NCBI GenBank assembly: GCA_000416275.1 | Contig: ASZJ01000119.1 | Span: 1-64,000, forward strand | DNA length: 64,000 nt | DNA from: Osedax symbiont Rs1 | GTDB lineage: Bacteria > Pseudomonadota > Gammaproteobacteria > Pseudomonadales > Balneatricaceae | Direction of reading: 5' to 3' | Part shown: piece after piece, positions 34,365-43,690 of the stretch | Position numbering within the stretch: the stretch's first letter is position 1 | Layout of the letters: each line of letters opens with the position of its first letter | Translations under genes and position numbers: made by a program | Notes under the pieces: model-generated | What the model saw: only the letters and a program-made list of their open reading frames with translations | Databases searched by the model: none | Told to the model about the DNA's origin: nothing

Positions 34365-37300
34365 TGCCGACAACTATTTCAATGCTGCAGGCGCCTGAAC
34401 AATTAGATCCATTAACCTTGCCACTGACCGGGCAAGCGCTGATTGAAGCCAGTGCCGGCACCGGCAAAACTTACACTTTAGCGGCCTTGTATTTACGATT
34501 GCTGTTGGGCTTAGGGCGGGAAAATTCTTTAGAAGTTGATCAGATTTTAGTGGTCACTTTTACCGAGGCCGCCACTCAAGAGCTGCGAGAGCGAATTCGC
34601 AGTCGTATTCAAGAGGCGCGCATCGCTTTTGTGCTGGGCACCAGTGAAGACCCTTTTATCGAAAAATTGCTGGCACAGCATCTTGATCATCAGCGCGCGG
34701 TATTGGATTTGGAGTTTGCCGCCTCGGAAATGGATCAGGCCTCGGTATTTACTATTCATGGTTTTTGTCAGCGCATGCTCAAACAGCACGCCTTTGAATC
34801 GGGTGCTAGTTTTAATACCGAGTTAATTAACGATGATACTGACATTGTGCGCCAGGCGCTGCTGGATTTTTGGCGCACTCAACTGTACGCGGCAGATACT
34901 GAGCTGGCCGTCGAAATTTTGGCCAGCTATAGTACCCCCGATAAACTGTTAAGCAAAATTCGCGGCTATTTAAACTTGCACAACGTGCAACTCAGCCCCG
35001 ATTACACAGAATTCCCACTGCTGTTAAAGTGGCAGCAGTTTTTAACCGCTCAAGGCGTATTGCGCAAAGCGTTGATAGCGACGATTAATAGCAGTGCAGC
35101 AGAAGATGACTTACTGGCGTTAATTCAGGACTCTTCAGTTGATAAACGCAGCTATTCAAAGCGTTACTTGCCGAATTGGTACGCCAAACTGGTGGGGTTT
35201 GCCGCCGGCGAAAAAGCACCTTTTAAAGAGCTGCTAAAGTTCTCGCAATCGCAGCTTGAAGATAAATCCAAGACAGAGGCAGTGCCGCGCCATCCGGTGT
35301 TCGTGCAAATCGCGGAGTTCTGTGAACAGCAAATTAACTTTAAAGCGGTGATTTTTTGTAAGGCGTTAGCGGCCGTGCGGCACAATATGCAAATAGAAAA
35401 ACAAAAAAATCAACAGCTGAGCTTTGATGATTTACTGCACAAATTAGCGCATGCGCTGCAAGGCGAGTCTGGTGATGCGCTGGTAAAGGCGATTCGTAAG
35501 CAGTATCCGTTCGCCCTTATCGATGAGTTTCAAGACACCGATCCAGAGCAGTACAGTATTTTTGCTACGCTGTATGCGATTCCAACCGAGCAGCCCGGTG
35601 CGATAGCAGCTGAGTCTGAGATTAGCCGCAGTGTTGCGGAAGATCCTGACTCCAGCTCTGACTCGTCCGTAGAGGCGTTAGGTTTGCTAATGATTGGCGA
35701 TCCGAAACAGTCTATTTATGCTTTTCGCGGCGCGGATATTTTCACTTACATGAAGGCGCGACAACAAGTTGTCAAGCACTATACCTTAGCTACCAATTGG
35801 CGCTCGAGCAAGGCGATGATCAATGCCACTAATCAGTTGTTCGGCAGATCCCCGGCGGCTTTTATTTACCAGCAAGACATTCCCTTCTATCCGGTTAGCG
35901 CTACGAGCAAGGCTTCAAGTTTAACCATAAATTCACAGCCGATCCCCGCCTTATCTTTCTTCTATCGAGATGAGATGCTCAATAATGACCAGTATTTGCT
36001 AGAGAGCGCCAGCACTTGTGCTGCGCAAATCGATCGATTATTGCAGAGCGCGAAATTGAATGATCAGCCGGTCACTCCTGCAGACATCGCCGTCTTGGTA
36101 CGCGATAGAAAAGAGGCCGCGCTGGTGCAAAAAGCACTGTTGCAAGTGCAGGTCGATTCAGTGTTTATGTCGAATCGTGAAAATGTATACACAGTCCATG
36201 GCGCTCGGGAGCTACAGTATATTTTACAAGCGGTGAATGAGCCAAGTAATGAGCGCTTATTGCGCACCGCGCTAGCGACTGAGTTGTTACAGCTCAACGC
36301 CCGAGAATTATTCGATTTAAATCAAGATGAGCTGGCGTGGGAAGCGCTGGTGGAAGAGTTTGTTGATTATCGTAAGATTTGGTGGCGCTCAGGCGTGCTG
36401 GCGATGCTGCATGCTCTGCTGCAAAAACGGGGCCTAGCGCAGCGCTGGCTGAGCTTTAATGAAGGGGAGAGGCGCCTAACTGATTACCTGCACTTGGCGG
36501 AGCTACTGCAGCAGGCGAGTGCCGAATTAGAATCTAACGAGACGCTGATTCGCTTTTTACAGGACAAGAGAGCGCAGCCTGCCAATCAGTCACAGGAGCA
36601 GCAGTTGCGTTTGGACAGTGATAGATCGCGAGTGACAGTGATTACCATTCACAAGTCGAAGGGTTTAGAGTATGAAATTGTATACCTCCCTTTCGCCTGT
36701 CGTTATCGTCAAGCGAGCAGCATATTATTTCACGACGATGCCGGTCAGGCGATTCTCGATTTAGAGACCACTGACAATCAGCAACAGATAGAAAAAGAGC
36801 AGTTAGCTGAAGATCTGCGGCTCTTGTACGTCGCGATTACCCGGGCGGCGCAAGCCTGTTTTATCGGCATGGCCAATGTTTGTCTGCGTAAAAAAAGTGT
36901 CTGGCAAAAAACCGCCATCGGCTACCTTTTAACCTACATTAAATCTGCAGATGCCGATCAACCAGCGGTGCATTTAAATGATCTGGATTTGCCGCAAGTG
37001 CTGCAACTGCTAGCGCAGCAGTGTGCAGATATACAGACTATCGATGCGACGGCGATTGACCTAGAGCAGGGTGAGTTGTTTGGGGCATTAATTGATGATC
37101 TGGCAGATCGGCAAACAGACACTGCCACAGTGCTGCGAGCACGGAATTTTCAGCGAGTGATAAATCATCAGTGGCGGGTCACCAGCTATTCAGCACTCGC
37201 CAAAGATGCGCAACATGCACCGCTGATTAATTCGCAGGTCGGCCTAGCGCACTCAACAGCGTTAGAAAATGACCACTTAGACTTAGAAGTGCTCGATGAA

Positions 37301-38059
37301 AGCGAGCTATTAGTGAGCGATCCCGTGGAAAAGAGCATCTTTAGTTTTGCTAAAGGGGCGGTTGCCGGTACTTTTTTACACAGCATTTATGAAGAGATAG
37401 ACTTCTCCTCGGCCGATAACAGTGAGTTGCTGGCGGTACTTGCACAGAAACTGCCACTCTCTGGCTATGATTTGGCTTGGCTGCCGACACTGGCGGCGTT
37501 TATTGATCAATCCCTGGATGTGGTTTTGACGACCCCAAGCGCCGAGCAGAACTTTACGCTCCGCTCGATTACCCCGGCCAATAGGCTGGTGGAGATGGAG
37601 TTTATACTGCCCTTTAAAGCGATAGATTGCACGACTATTAATAAGTTACTGGCAGCTCATGAGCCGCTATCGCAGCGCGCCGGCGCTTTAGTGTTTTCTA
37701 GAGTCGCCGGTATGTTGAAAGGGTTTATCGATCTGACGGTTCGGGCCAATGGTCAATATTATGTGATTGATTATAAATCCAACTATTTGGGCGATCAGCT
37801 CAGTGATTATCAAGCAGACAATATGCAATTGGCGATGATCGATCACCGCTATGATTTCCAGTACGTGCTTTACACCTTGGCACTGCACCGACTGTTGCGC
37901 AGTCGATTGGCTGATTATGATTACGATAAAGATATCGGTGGCGTCTTTTATCTGTTTTTAAGGGGCATGTCTGTCGGTGCTGAATCGGGAGTGTTTTATA
38001 GCAAACCTAAAAGAGAGTTGATAGAAAGCTTAGATCGATTATTTGAGGGCGAACGATGA
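34364..38059 (+). CDS. recB: Exodeoxyribonuclease V subunit RecB
   Basis: A 1231-aa SF1 helicase-nuclease. Helicase motif I is IEASAGTGKTYTLAALYLRL (near residue 25), motif II is FALIDEFQDTDPEQY (near 385), motif III is MIGDPKQSIYAFRGAD, motif V is VTVITIHKSKGLEYEIVYLP (near 760) and motif VI is LLYVAITRAAQA. The C-terminal nuclease has GFIDLTVRANGQYYVIDYKS (near 1120), giving the catalytic D...DxK. ATG 34364 has a GAGGGGGATGAG-type RBS and overlaps the recC stop. Length is close to E. coli RecB (1180). Confidence 0.97.
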   Translation: MPTTISMLQAPEQLDPLTLPLTGQALIEASAGTGKTYTLAALYLRLLLGLGRENSLEVDQILVVTFTEAATQELRERIRSRIQEARIAFVLGTSEDPFIEKLLAQHLDHQRAVLDLEFAASEMDQASVFTIHGFCQRMLKQHAFESGASFNTELINDDTDIVRQALLDFWRTQLYAADTELAVEILASYSTPDKLLSKIRGYLNLHNVQLSPDYTEFPLLLKWQQFLTAQGVLRKALIATINSSAAEDDLLALIQDSSVDKRSYSKRYLPNWYAKLVGFAAGEKAPFKELLKFSQSQLEDKSKTEAVPRHPVFVQIAEFCEQQINFKAVIFCKALAAVRHNMQIEKQKNQQLSFDDLLHKLAHALQGESGDALVKAIRKQYPFALIDEFQDTDPEQYSIFATLYAIPTEQPGAIAAESEISRSVAEDPDSSSDSSVEALGLLMIGDPKQSIYAFRGADIFTYMKARQQVVKHYTLATNWRSSKAMINATNQLFGRSPAAFIYQQDIPFYPVSATSKASSLTINSQPIPALSFFYRDEMLNNDQYLLESASTCAAQIDRLLQSAKLNDQPVTPADIAVLVRDRKEAALVQKALLQVQVDSVFMSNRENVYTVHGARELQYILQAVNEPSNERLLRTALATELLQLNARELFDLNQDELAWEALVEEFVDYRKIWWRSGVLAMLHALLQKRGLAQRWLSFNEGERRLTDYLHLAELLQQASAELESNETLIRFLQDKRAQPANQSQEQQLRLDSDRSRVTVITIHKSKGLEYEIVYLPFACRYRQASSILFHDDAGQAILDLETTDNQQQIEKEQLAEDLRLLYVAITRAAQACFIGMANVCLRKKSVWQKTAIGYLLTYIKSADADQPAVHLNDLDLPQVLQLLAQQCADIQTIDATAIDLEQGELFGALIDDLADRQTDTATVLRARNFQRVINHQWRVTSYSALAKDAQHAPLINSQVGLAHSTALENDHLDLEVLDESELLVSDPVEKSIFSFAKGAVAGTFLHSIYEEIDFSSADNSELLAVLAQKLPLSGYDLAWLPTLAAFIDQSLDVVLTTPSAEQNFTLRSITPANRLVEMEFILPFKAIDCTTINKLLAAHEPLSQRAGALVFSRVAGMLKGFIDLTVRANGQYYVIDYKSNYLGDQLSDYQADNMQLAMIDHRYDFQYVLYTLALHRLLRSRLADYDYDKDIGGVFYLFLRGMSVGAESGVFYSKPKRELIESLDRLFEGER

Positions 38060-39939
38060 AAGTTGCACAACAGCAGTTATTTGTACTATTAGATAAAGTA
38101 CAAAAACAGCAAATGCTCAGGAGCATTGATGTTAAGTTTGCCCAGTGGCTGGTCAGACAACTACCCGACAGTAACCCCTATCAATTACTACTGAGTGCGC
38201 TGGTCAGTTATCAGTTAGCCGATGGGCATGTCTGTCTCAATATGAAAAATGTAGCGGATACTATCGGACACTGGCCGGCACAGCTGGTCAGTGAGGCGGA
38301 TGAGATTTTGTCTAATCAAGGGTGGGCGGAGGCCGCAGTTGACGGGAAATTGATAGCGGATGTGCAGATGCTGGCCAGCGGTACTGAACTCAGCCCGTTA
38401 GTGATCGATAATAATCGGCTGTATTTGTATCGATATTGGCAGTACGAGTGCAAAGTGGCCGCCAAGTTAATGCCCGCGGTTGTGCCGCAATCTAATCAGC
38501 AGGATGTGAAAGCCTTAGATCCCGTTCATTTAAAAAGCCAGCTAGATGGTTATTTTAGTAGTGCAGAGCAGCCAGATTGGCAGCGAGTGGCGGCGGCGAT
38601 TACCACTGCGCATCGCTTTAGTGTGATTAGCGGCGGGCCGGGAACCGGAAAAACCACTACGGTCACTAAGCTTTTAGCGATCTACATTGAAAGCCAATTA
38701 TCCCTCGGGCGCAGGCCTATCATCCAGCTGGCAGCGCCAACCGGAAAGGCGGCCGCGCGACTGTCAGAGTCGATTGCCGCCGCTAAAGTAAAGCTCGATA
38801 TACCAGAGCAAGTGCTAGCCTTGATTCCAGAGCAGGGGAAAACCATCCATCGGCTGCTCGGCGCTCGTGCAAAAAGTAATCAGTTTATCCATAATGCAGA
38901 TAATCCACTGCTGGCTGATTTACTGGTGATTGATGAGGCATCGATGATCGACTTGCCGATGATGGCTAATATAGTCGCGGCATTGTCCGAGCAGACCCGG
39001 CTGATCTTGATCGGTGATCGCGATCAGCTCGCGTCGGTCGAAGCGGGGTCAGTGCTAGGTGATATTTGCGCGGTGCCTAAAATGGCCAGCTACTCTCAGC
39101 AACAGGCGGATTATTTAGCGATCAGCTGTGGTTTCCAACAAAGTGAAGTCTCTAAATATCCCTTTGCCGATCAGCTGGCTTTTTTACAGAAAAGCTATCG
39201 ATTTTCAGCAACTAGTGGCATAGGTGCGCTCGCTAAAGCTTGCAACGAGGGCGATAGTCGTCAATCTGTCGCAGTTTTACAAGGTGATTATGCAGACTTA
39301 CAGGTTATTCAAGCGACTGCGGATACGGTAAATGATCAGCAAATATTAGCACCTATTCTAAAAGGTTATCAGCAGTATATTAGCCAGATGGGTAAACTCA
39401 ATGATCCCAAACAGCTGTTGACGCTGTTTAATCAGTTTCAAGTGCTGTGTGCAATGCGGGTCGGCAGTTTTGGTGTCGAGCGGATAAACCAGCAAATAGA
39501 AGAGCACTTTCAGCGCACCACCATTAAAGATGCGGATAATCGCTGGTATGTTGGCCGCCCTATTATGATCACTCGCAACGATAATCCAATGCAGCTATAC
39601 AATGGTGATATAGGCGTCACTTGCTATGACGAGGAGAGCGGTCAGCTTAAAGTATGGTTTGAACAAGGCGGGGTCATCAGAGGTGTTCTTCCCAGTCGGC
39701 TACCTCAACACGAAACCGTATTTGCCATGACTGTGCACAAAAGTCAGGGCTCGGAATTCGATCACGTGATGTTTTTATTGGCGCAAAATGCCAGGGTGGT
39801 CAATAAAGAGCTCATTTACACGGCGATTACTCGCGCAAAAAATAATTTTACCTTCTTTGGCAATTTGCAAATATTAAAACAAGCGGTGACTAGATCAACG
39901 CTGCGATCCAGTGGCTTGGCCGATAAAATTTGGTGCTAA
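38056..39939 (+). CDS. recD: Exodeoxyribonuclease V subunit RecD
   Basis: A 627-aa 5'-3' helicase subunit. Motif I is ISGGPGTGKTTTVTKLL (near residue 192), motif II is DLLVIDEASMIDL (near 292), motif III is LILIGDRDQLASVEAGSVLG, motif V is FAMTVHKSQGSEFDHVMFLL (near 556) and motif VI is ELIYTAITRAKNNFTFFG. The start overlaps the recB stop by 4 bases (ATGA). Length agrees with E. coli RecD (608). Confidence 0.96.
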   Translation: MKVAQQQLFVLLDKVQKQQMLRSIDVKFAQWLVRQLPDSNPYQLLLSALVSYQLADGHVCLNMKNVADTIGHWPAQLVSEADEILSNQGWAEAAVDGKLIADVQMLASGTELSPLVIDNNRLYLYRYWQYECKVAAKLMPAVVPQSNQQDVKALDPVHLKSQLDGYFSSAEQPDWQRVAAAITTAHRFSVISGGPGTGKTTTVTKLLAIYIESQLSLGRRPIIQLAAPTGKAAARLSESIAAAKVKLDIPEQVLALIPEQGKTIHRLLGARAKSNQFIHNADNPLLADLLVIDEASMIDLPMMANIVAALSEQTRLILIGDRDQLASVEAGSVLGDICAVPKMASYSQQQADYLAISCGFQQSEVSKYPFADQLAFLQKSYRFSATSGIGALAKACNEGDSRQSVAVLQGDYADLQVIQATADTVNDQQILAPILKGYQQYISQMGKLNDPKQLLTLFNQFQVLCAMRVGSFGVERINQQIEEHFQRTTIKDADNRWYVGRPIMITRNDNPMQLYNGDIGVTCYDEESGQLKVWFEQGGVIRGVLPSRLPQHETVFAMTVHKSQGSEFDHVMFLLAQNARVVNKELIYTAITRAKNNFTFFGNLQILKQAVTRSTLRSSGLADKIWC

Positions 39940-40063
39940 GTTGGCTAGCTGTCGGCGTCTAAAAATCGCGACTATCTAACAAAATATTTAATTTCAACAA
40001 GTTAAGAAGTTGTAATATGTTTCTATGATTTTATAATTAATGCGTCAAAATTATTACCGACTA

Positions 40064-40244
40064 GAGACCTCTGCATAACGCTGCGAGCGAAGGTAAGATA
40101 AGGCAAAAACCGGCGAGATAGCGGAGTCAGTGTGCCCCTCTTTTATGGGTATTACAGGTGTAAATGAGCATATTGAGCCGGTTTTTAACGCCGTATTACC
40201 GAGCGCAGTTATCATACCCTCTGGGTAAGTTATGCAGAGGTCTC
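40064..40244 (+). repeat. MITE-like element, copy D, with 5-bp target duplication
   Basis: 181 bp from GAGACCTCTGCATAAC to GTTATGCAGAGGTCTC, with perfect 16-base termini. It is flanked by GACTA on both sides (40059-40063 and 40245-40249). Inner inverted blocks AAAAACCGGC and GCCGGTTTTT allow one long fold-back. It is the best-preserved copy. Confidence 0.95.
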
Positions 40245-40354
40245 GACTAATTAGTCGTGGATTATTGACAATAGTCAGCGTAATTACAGCGGCTATTTGA
40301 TAAGATTTACTAAAAATCATAGCCAGTTTTTAGGTAGGGTTGATATCGGTGGTT

Positions 40355-40495
40355 TTACTGCACTACATAGCGTAAGTTATTGAATTTATTTCGGTTATAA
40401 AAGCGACCATTAAATCTATGGGTGCAGTGAGTGTTTTTTAATATCGTTGTGGAATCAATAGATTACACTATGTATTCACTGTGGAACCACGGATT
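40355..40495 (+). repeat. Dispersed repeat R2, copy e (upstream of pdxJ)
   Basis: Long version of R2. The left part (TTACTGCACTACATAGCG, then CCATTAAATCTATGGGTGCA) matches copy d at 47649 onward. The right part (TATGTATTCACTGTGGAACC then ACGGATT) matches the common core. Confidence 0.65.
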
Positions 40496-40500
40496 ATACT

Positions 40501-40598
40501 ATAAGCTATAAGCTATAAGCTATAAGCTATAAGCTATAAGCTATAAGCTATAAGCTATAAGCTATAAGCTATAAGCTATAAGCTATAAGCTATAAGCT
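40501..40598. repeat. Perfect heptanucleotide tandem repeat, (ATAAGCT) x 14
   Basis: Fourteen uninterrupted copies of ATAAGCT (98 bases), ending 64 bases before the pdxJ start codon. Non-coding, and contiguous with R2 copy e. Confidence 0.98.
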
Positions 40599-40662
40599 AA
40601 GCGCTTGCCCTAGGTGGTGTTTATTGATGAAATTATCTATTGCAGTTAAGTGAGAAAGTTAG

Positions 40663-41397
40663 ATGACAAAGTTAAGCGTTAATTTAAATAAAATTGCCTT
40701 GTTGAGAAATTCAAGAGGCAGAGATTTTCCAAATGTATTGAAGTTTGCCAAGAAATTTATCCGCTTGGGCGTGCAGGGGATCACCGTGCACCCACGTCAA
40801 GACGAACGTCATATAACCATGCAAGATGCCTATGAATTAGGCCGTTTGCTCGCTGATAATGCCGAGGTTGAATACAACATCGAAGGTTATCCATCGGCAG
40901 AATTTTTGCGTTTAGTGGAGGAGATTAAACCCACTCAATGCACATTAGTGCCAGACGCTCCCGACCAGTTAACCTCTGATCATGGTTGGGATTTAATCCA
41001 AGATATGAAAATGGTACAAGACTCTTGTGCCAGGCTAAAAAAGGCCGGAGTTCGCGCCGCTATCTTTTTAGATGCAAATGTTGAACACGTAGCACTGGCC
41101 GCCAATTCAGGCTGTGATCGGGTTGAGTTTTATACAGAGGCATTCGCCGCTAGTTACGGCACTGCAACCCAGTCGCAAATCTTTGCCGACTATGTAGCGG
41201 CGGCGGCTAAGGCCCGGGAGCTGGGGATCGAGATCAATGCCGGACACGATCTAGATTTGCAAAACCTCGCTAAGTTTCTCAGCATAGAAAAGGTACTAGA
41301 AGTGTCAATTGGTCATGTGTTAACGGTTGAATGCATTGAGCAAGGTATGGAGAGCGTGGTGGCTCAGTATTTAGCTATTTGTAAAAATAGCGCTTAG
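40663..41397 (+). CDS. pdxJ: Pyridoxine 5'-phosphate synthase PdxJ
   Basis: A 244-aa TIM-barrel enzyme that condenses 1-deoxyxylulose 5-phosphate with 3-amino-1-hydroxyacetone phosphate, the last step of de novo vitamin B6 synthesis. Family segments are LSVNLNKIALLRNSRG at the start, GITVHPRQDERHI (near 38, active-site His and Arg), EYNIEGYPS (near 69), CTLVPDAPDQLTSDHGWD (near 95) and INAGHDLDLQNL (near 190). It normally follows recO in other gammaproteobacteria but here stands alone behind the MITE, R2 and heptamer tract. A hairpin without T tract follows at 41426-41459. Confidence 0.95.
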   Translation: MTKLSVNLNKIALLRNSRGRDFPNVLKFAKKFIRLGVQGITVHPRQDERHITMQDAYELGRLLADNAEVEYNIEGYPSAEFLRLVEEIKPTQCTLVPDAPDQLTSDHGWDLIQDMKMVQDSCARLKKAGVRAAIFLDANVEHVALAANSGCDRVEFYTEAFAASYGTATQSQIFADYVAAAAKARELGIEINAGHDLDLQNLAKFLSIEKVLEVSIGHVLTVECIEQGMESVVAQYLAICKNSA

Positions 41398-41606
41398 TTC
41401 ATCCAGCTCCAAATCAGGCTGATTTACAGTGGGTTAACCGATGATTAATAACCCGCTGTGCCGTTGATAATCGCTGCTCTCTGTTCTCTACTCCCTGCTG
41501 TCGGCGAGCATGGAGCTTAAATCCTCCGCCCTCGAAAATATTATCTTCTTTGATTATTTATAAAATCTTGTAACTTTCCCACTTATTTGCTTTATATGCT
41601 GAATAT

Positions 41607-41644
41607 TTGTTGTTTTTTACGTATTATTACGTAAAAAACAACAA
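41607..41644. promoter_or_regulatory. Perfect 17-bp-arm inverted repeat upstream of pgi
   Basis: TTGTTGTTTTTTACGTA, loop TTAT, then its exact complement. It ends 25 bases before the pgi start. It is T/A rich, with no GC stem of a usual terminator, so it may be an operator or an mRNA 5' stem-loop. Confidence 0.7.
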
Positions 41645-41669
41645 TCAAACTAAATTTGTGAGCGTTATT

Positions 41670-43253
41670 ATGTACAACCTCAGTCAGTCTGTTACTTGGA
41701 AAAAGCTGCAAAAACTAGCGGAAAACGCTAAAGACCAGCGCATTGCCGATGCTTTTGTTGACAACCCAGCAAGGTTTGAACAAATGAGTTTGCGCTTAGA
41801 TGGGTTGTTTTTGGATTATTCAAAAAATTTGCTCTCTGCAGACGTGTTAGCCTGCTTACTGCAACTGGCCGAGCACTCGCCACTGCGCCAGAGAAGGGCG
41901 CAAATGTTTTCCGGTGACATTATTAACGTCACGGAAAAACGTCCGGTGTTACATACTGCATTGCGCAATCGTAGTGCTGAGCCGGTAGAAGTGAATGGCA
42001 GAGATGTGATGCCAGAAATTCGCGCCAGCTTGGAAAAGTTAAAAGTATTTAGTGATAAAGTACGCAGTGGTGAATGGCGAGGGTATAGCGGTAAGGCGAT
42101 TAAAAATATTGTCAATATAGGCATTGGAGGGTCAGATTTAGGTCCTAATATGGTCTGTCGCGCGCTATTGCAACAAGGTGACTCAAATATGCGCGTACAT
42201 TTCGTCTCTAATGTGGATGGCTTGCATATTAACAAAGTGCTGGGGGCATTAGACCCCGCCACGACCATGTTTATCGTCTCGACTAAAACTTTTTCTACTC
42301 AGGAAACTCTGTTAAATGCGAACAGCGCCAAAAGCTGGTTCTTGGAGAAAGCCACGGAGCAAGATGTCGCAAAACATTTTGTTGCAGTGTCAACCAATCA
42401 AGCGGCGGCGCTGGAATTTGGCATAAAAACAGAAAACATCTTTGAGTTTTGGGCGTGGGTTGGCGGACGCTATTCACTGTGGTCGAGCATTGGCTTGCCA
42501 ATAGCGCTATCTATTGGCTATCAAGCCTTTATTGAGCTTTTAGAGGGCGCTCATGCCATGGATCAGCACTTTTTAGACACTCCACTGGAAAAAAATATGC
42601 CGGTGATTATGGCTTTAATTGGCATTTGGTACATTAACTTTCTGCAGGCAGAAACCCAGGCGATCATTCCCTACGATCAAGCTTTACATCAACTGCCGGC
42701 GTTTTTGCAACAGCTAGATATGGAGAGTAATGGCAAGTCTGTAGATGTTGAAGGGCTAGCTATCGATTACGCAACGGGCCCGATCGTCTGGGGGCAAACC
42801 GGCTCCAATGGCCAGCATGCCTTTTTCCAGTTGCTGCACCAAGGCACTAGGTTCGTGCCCATCGATTTTATCGCCTCTTTAAAAACCAGTGAAAAAAGCC
42901 CCGAGCATCACTTTGCGCTACTGACCAATATGCTGGCGCAGGCGAGTGCGTTTATGAATGGTGATCGCGGTGCAGGTCCGCAAACTCATGCCAGTTGCCC
43001 GGGAAATAGGCCCAGTAACGTGCTGTTACTCGATCAAATGACCCCGCATAATTTAGGGGCGCTGATTGCGCTCTACGAACACAAAGTGTTCGTGCAGGGC
43101 ACCATTTGGAATATAAACTCTTTCGATCAATGGGGAGTGCAGTTGGGCAAGCGTTTAGCGACTGAGCTTAGCGGTGATATAAAAGATCAAAGCGGCGATT
43201 ATGACCCGTCTACCCAAGGGTTAATGAGCTTAGTCAAACAGCATTTAACTTGA
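41670..43253 (+). CDS. pgi: Glucose-6-phosphate isomerase
   Basis: A 527-aa enzyme interconverting glucose-6-phosphate and fructose-6-phosphate. Signatures are VNIGIGGSDLGPNMVCRAL (near residue 148), FWAWVGGRYSLWSSIGLPIA (near 260), DVEGLAIDYATGPIVWGQTG SN segment (near 362) and the catalytic Glu/His region FQLLHQGTRFVPIDFI. ATG 41670 begins the family N-terminus (MYNLSQSVTWKKLQKL). A TTG-initiated extension to 41607 would run through the inverted repeat and is rejected. Length is near E. coli Pgi (549). Confidence 0.96.
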   Translation: MYNLSQSVTWKKLQKLAENAKDQRIADAFVDNPARFEQMSLRLDGLFLDYSKNLLSADVLACLLQLAEHSPLRQRRAQMFSGDIINVTEKRPVLHTALRNRSAEPVEVNGRDVMPEIRASLEKLKVFSDKVRSGEWRGYSGKAIKNIVNIGIGGSDLGPNMVCRALLQQGDSNMRVHFVSNVDGLHINKVLGALDPATTMFIVSTKTFSTQETLLNANSAKSWFLEKATEQDVAKHFVAVSTNQAAALEFGIKTENIFEFWAWVGGRYSLWSSIGLPIALSIGYQAFIELLEGAHAMDQHFLDTPLEKNMPVIMALIGIWYINFLQAETQAIIPYDQALHQLPAFLQQLDMESNGKSVDVEGLAIDYATGPIVWGQTGSNGQHAFFQLLHQGTRFVPIDFIASLKTSEKSPEHHFALLTNMLAQASAFMNGDRGAGPQTHASCPGNRPSNVLLLDQMTPHNLGALIALYEHKVFVQGTIWNINSFDQWGVQLGKRLATELSGDIKDQSGDYDPSTQGLMSLVKQHLT

Positions 43254-43269
43254 TGAGCTTGCAGCTAAG

Positions 43270-43336
43270 ATTTTTCAATTCCACCGTAGAGCCAATATCT
43301 TACACTCTGTATTCACTTTGAAGTCACGGATTCAGG
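43270..43336 (+). repeat. Dispersed repeat R2, copy b (after pgi)
   Basis: TTTTTCAATTCCACCGTAGA, then CCAATATCTTACACTCTGTA, then TTCACTTTGAAGTCACGGAT and TCAGG. Used here as reference copy. Confidence 0.8.
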
Positions 43337-43587
43337 TATTTAATATACCCAGCGCTCTCAGTGTTTTTAAAAACAGCACTGTGTTTAAAGTTGGGTAATT
43401 GAGATTCTGTGAGTAGTGGTTCTCTGAAAATGGCTAGTCTCACGGGTGTGCAGCCTGTCTGACTGTTTTACTTTACTGGGTATTGTTTTGCATGCGACCC
43501 AATTGTTGATTAGTATAGCGCTGAGAAGCCACTCTTAGTTATCTTGCTGTAAGTTGTGCAGAGATTGCTTAGGGAAACTGCATCTGT

Positions 43588-43644
43588 GACTCCACTGCAA
43601 CACATAGCACCAGCTCTGTATTTACTTTGAAGTCACGGATTCAG
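43588..43644 (+). repeat. Dispersed repeat R2, copy c (before ferredoxin gene)
   Basis: GACTCCACTGCAACACATAG, then CTCTGTATTTACTTTGAAGT and CACGGATTCAGC. The right half is nearly identical to copy b. Confidence 0.75.
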
Positions 43645-43690
43645 CAAAAATATAAAAAAAATAAATGTCGATGAGCCAGAGAGACTGTTA

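Noticed and set aside
40501..40598. Heptamer tract considered as a CRISPR-like array
   Set aside because: Units are directly contiguous with no spacers; it is a simple tandem repeat.
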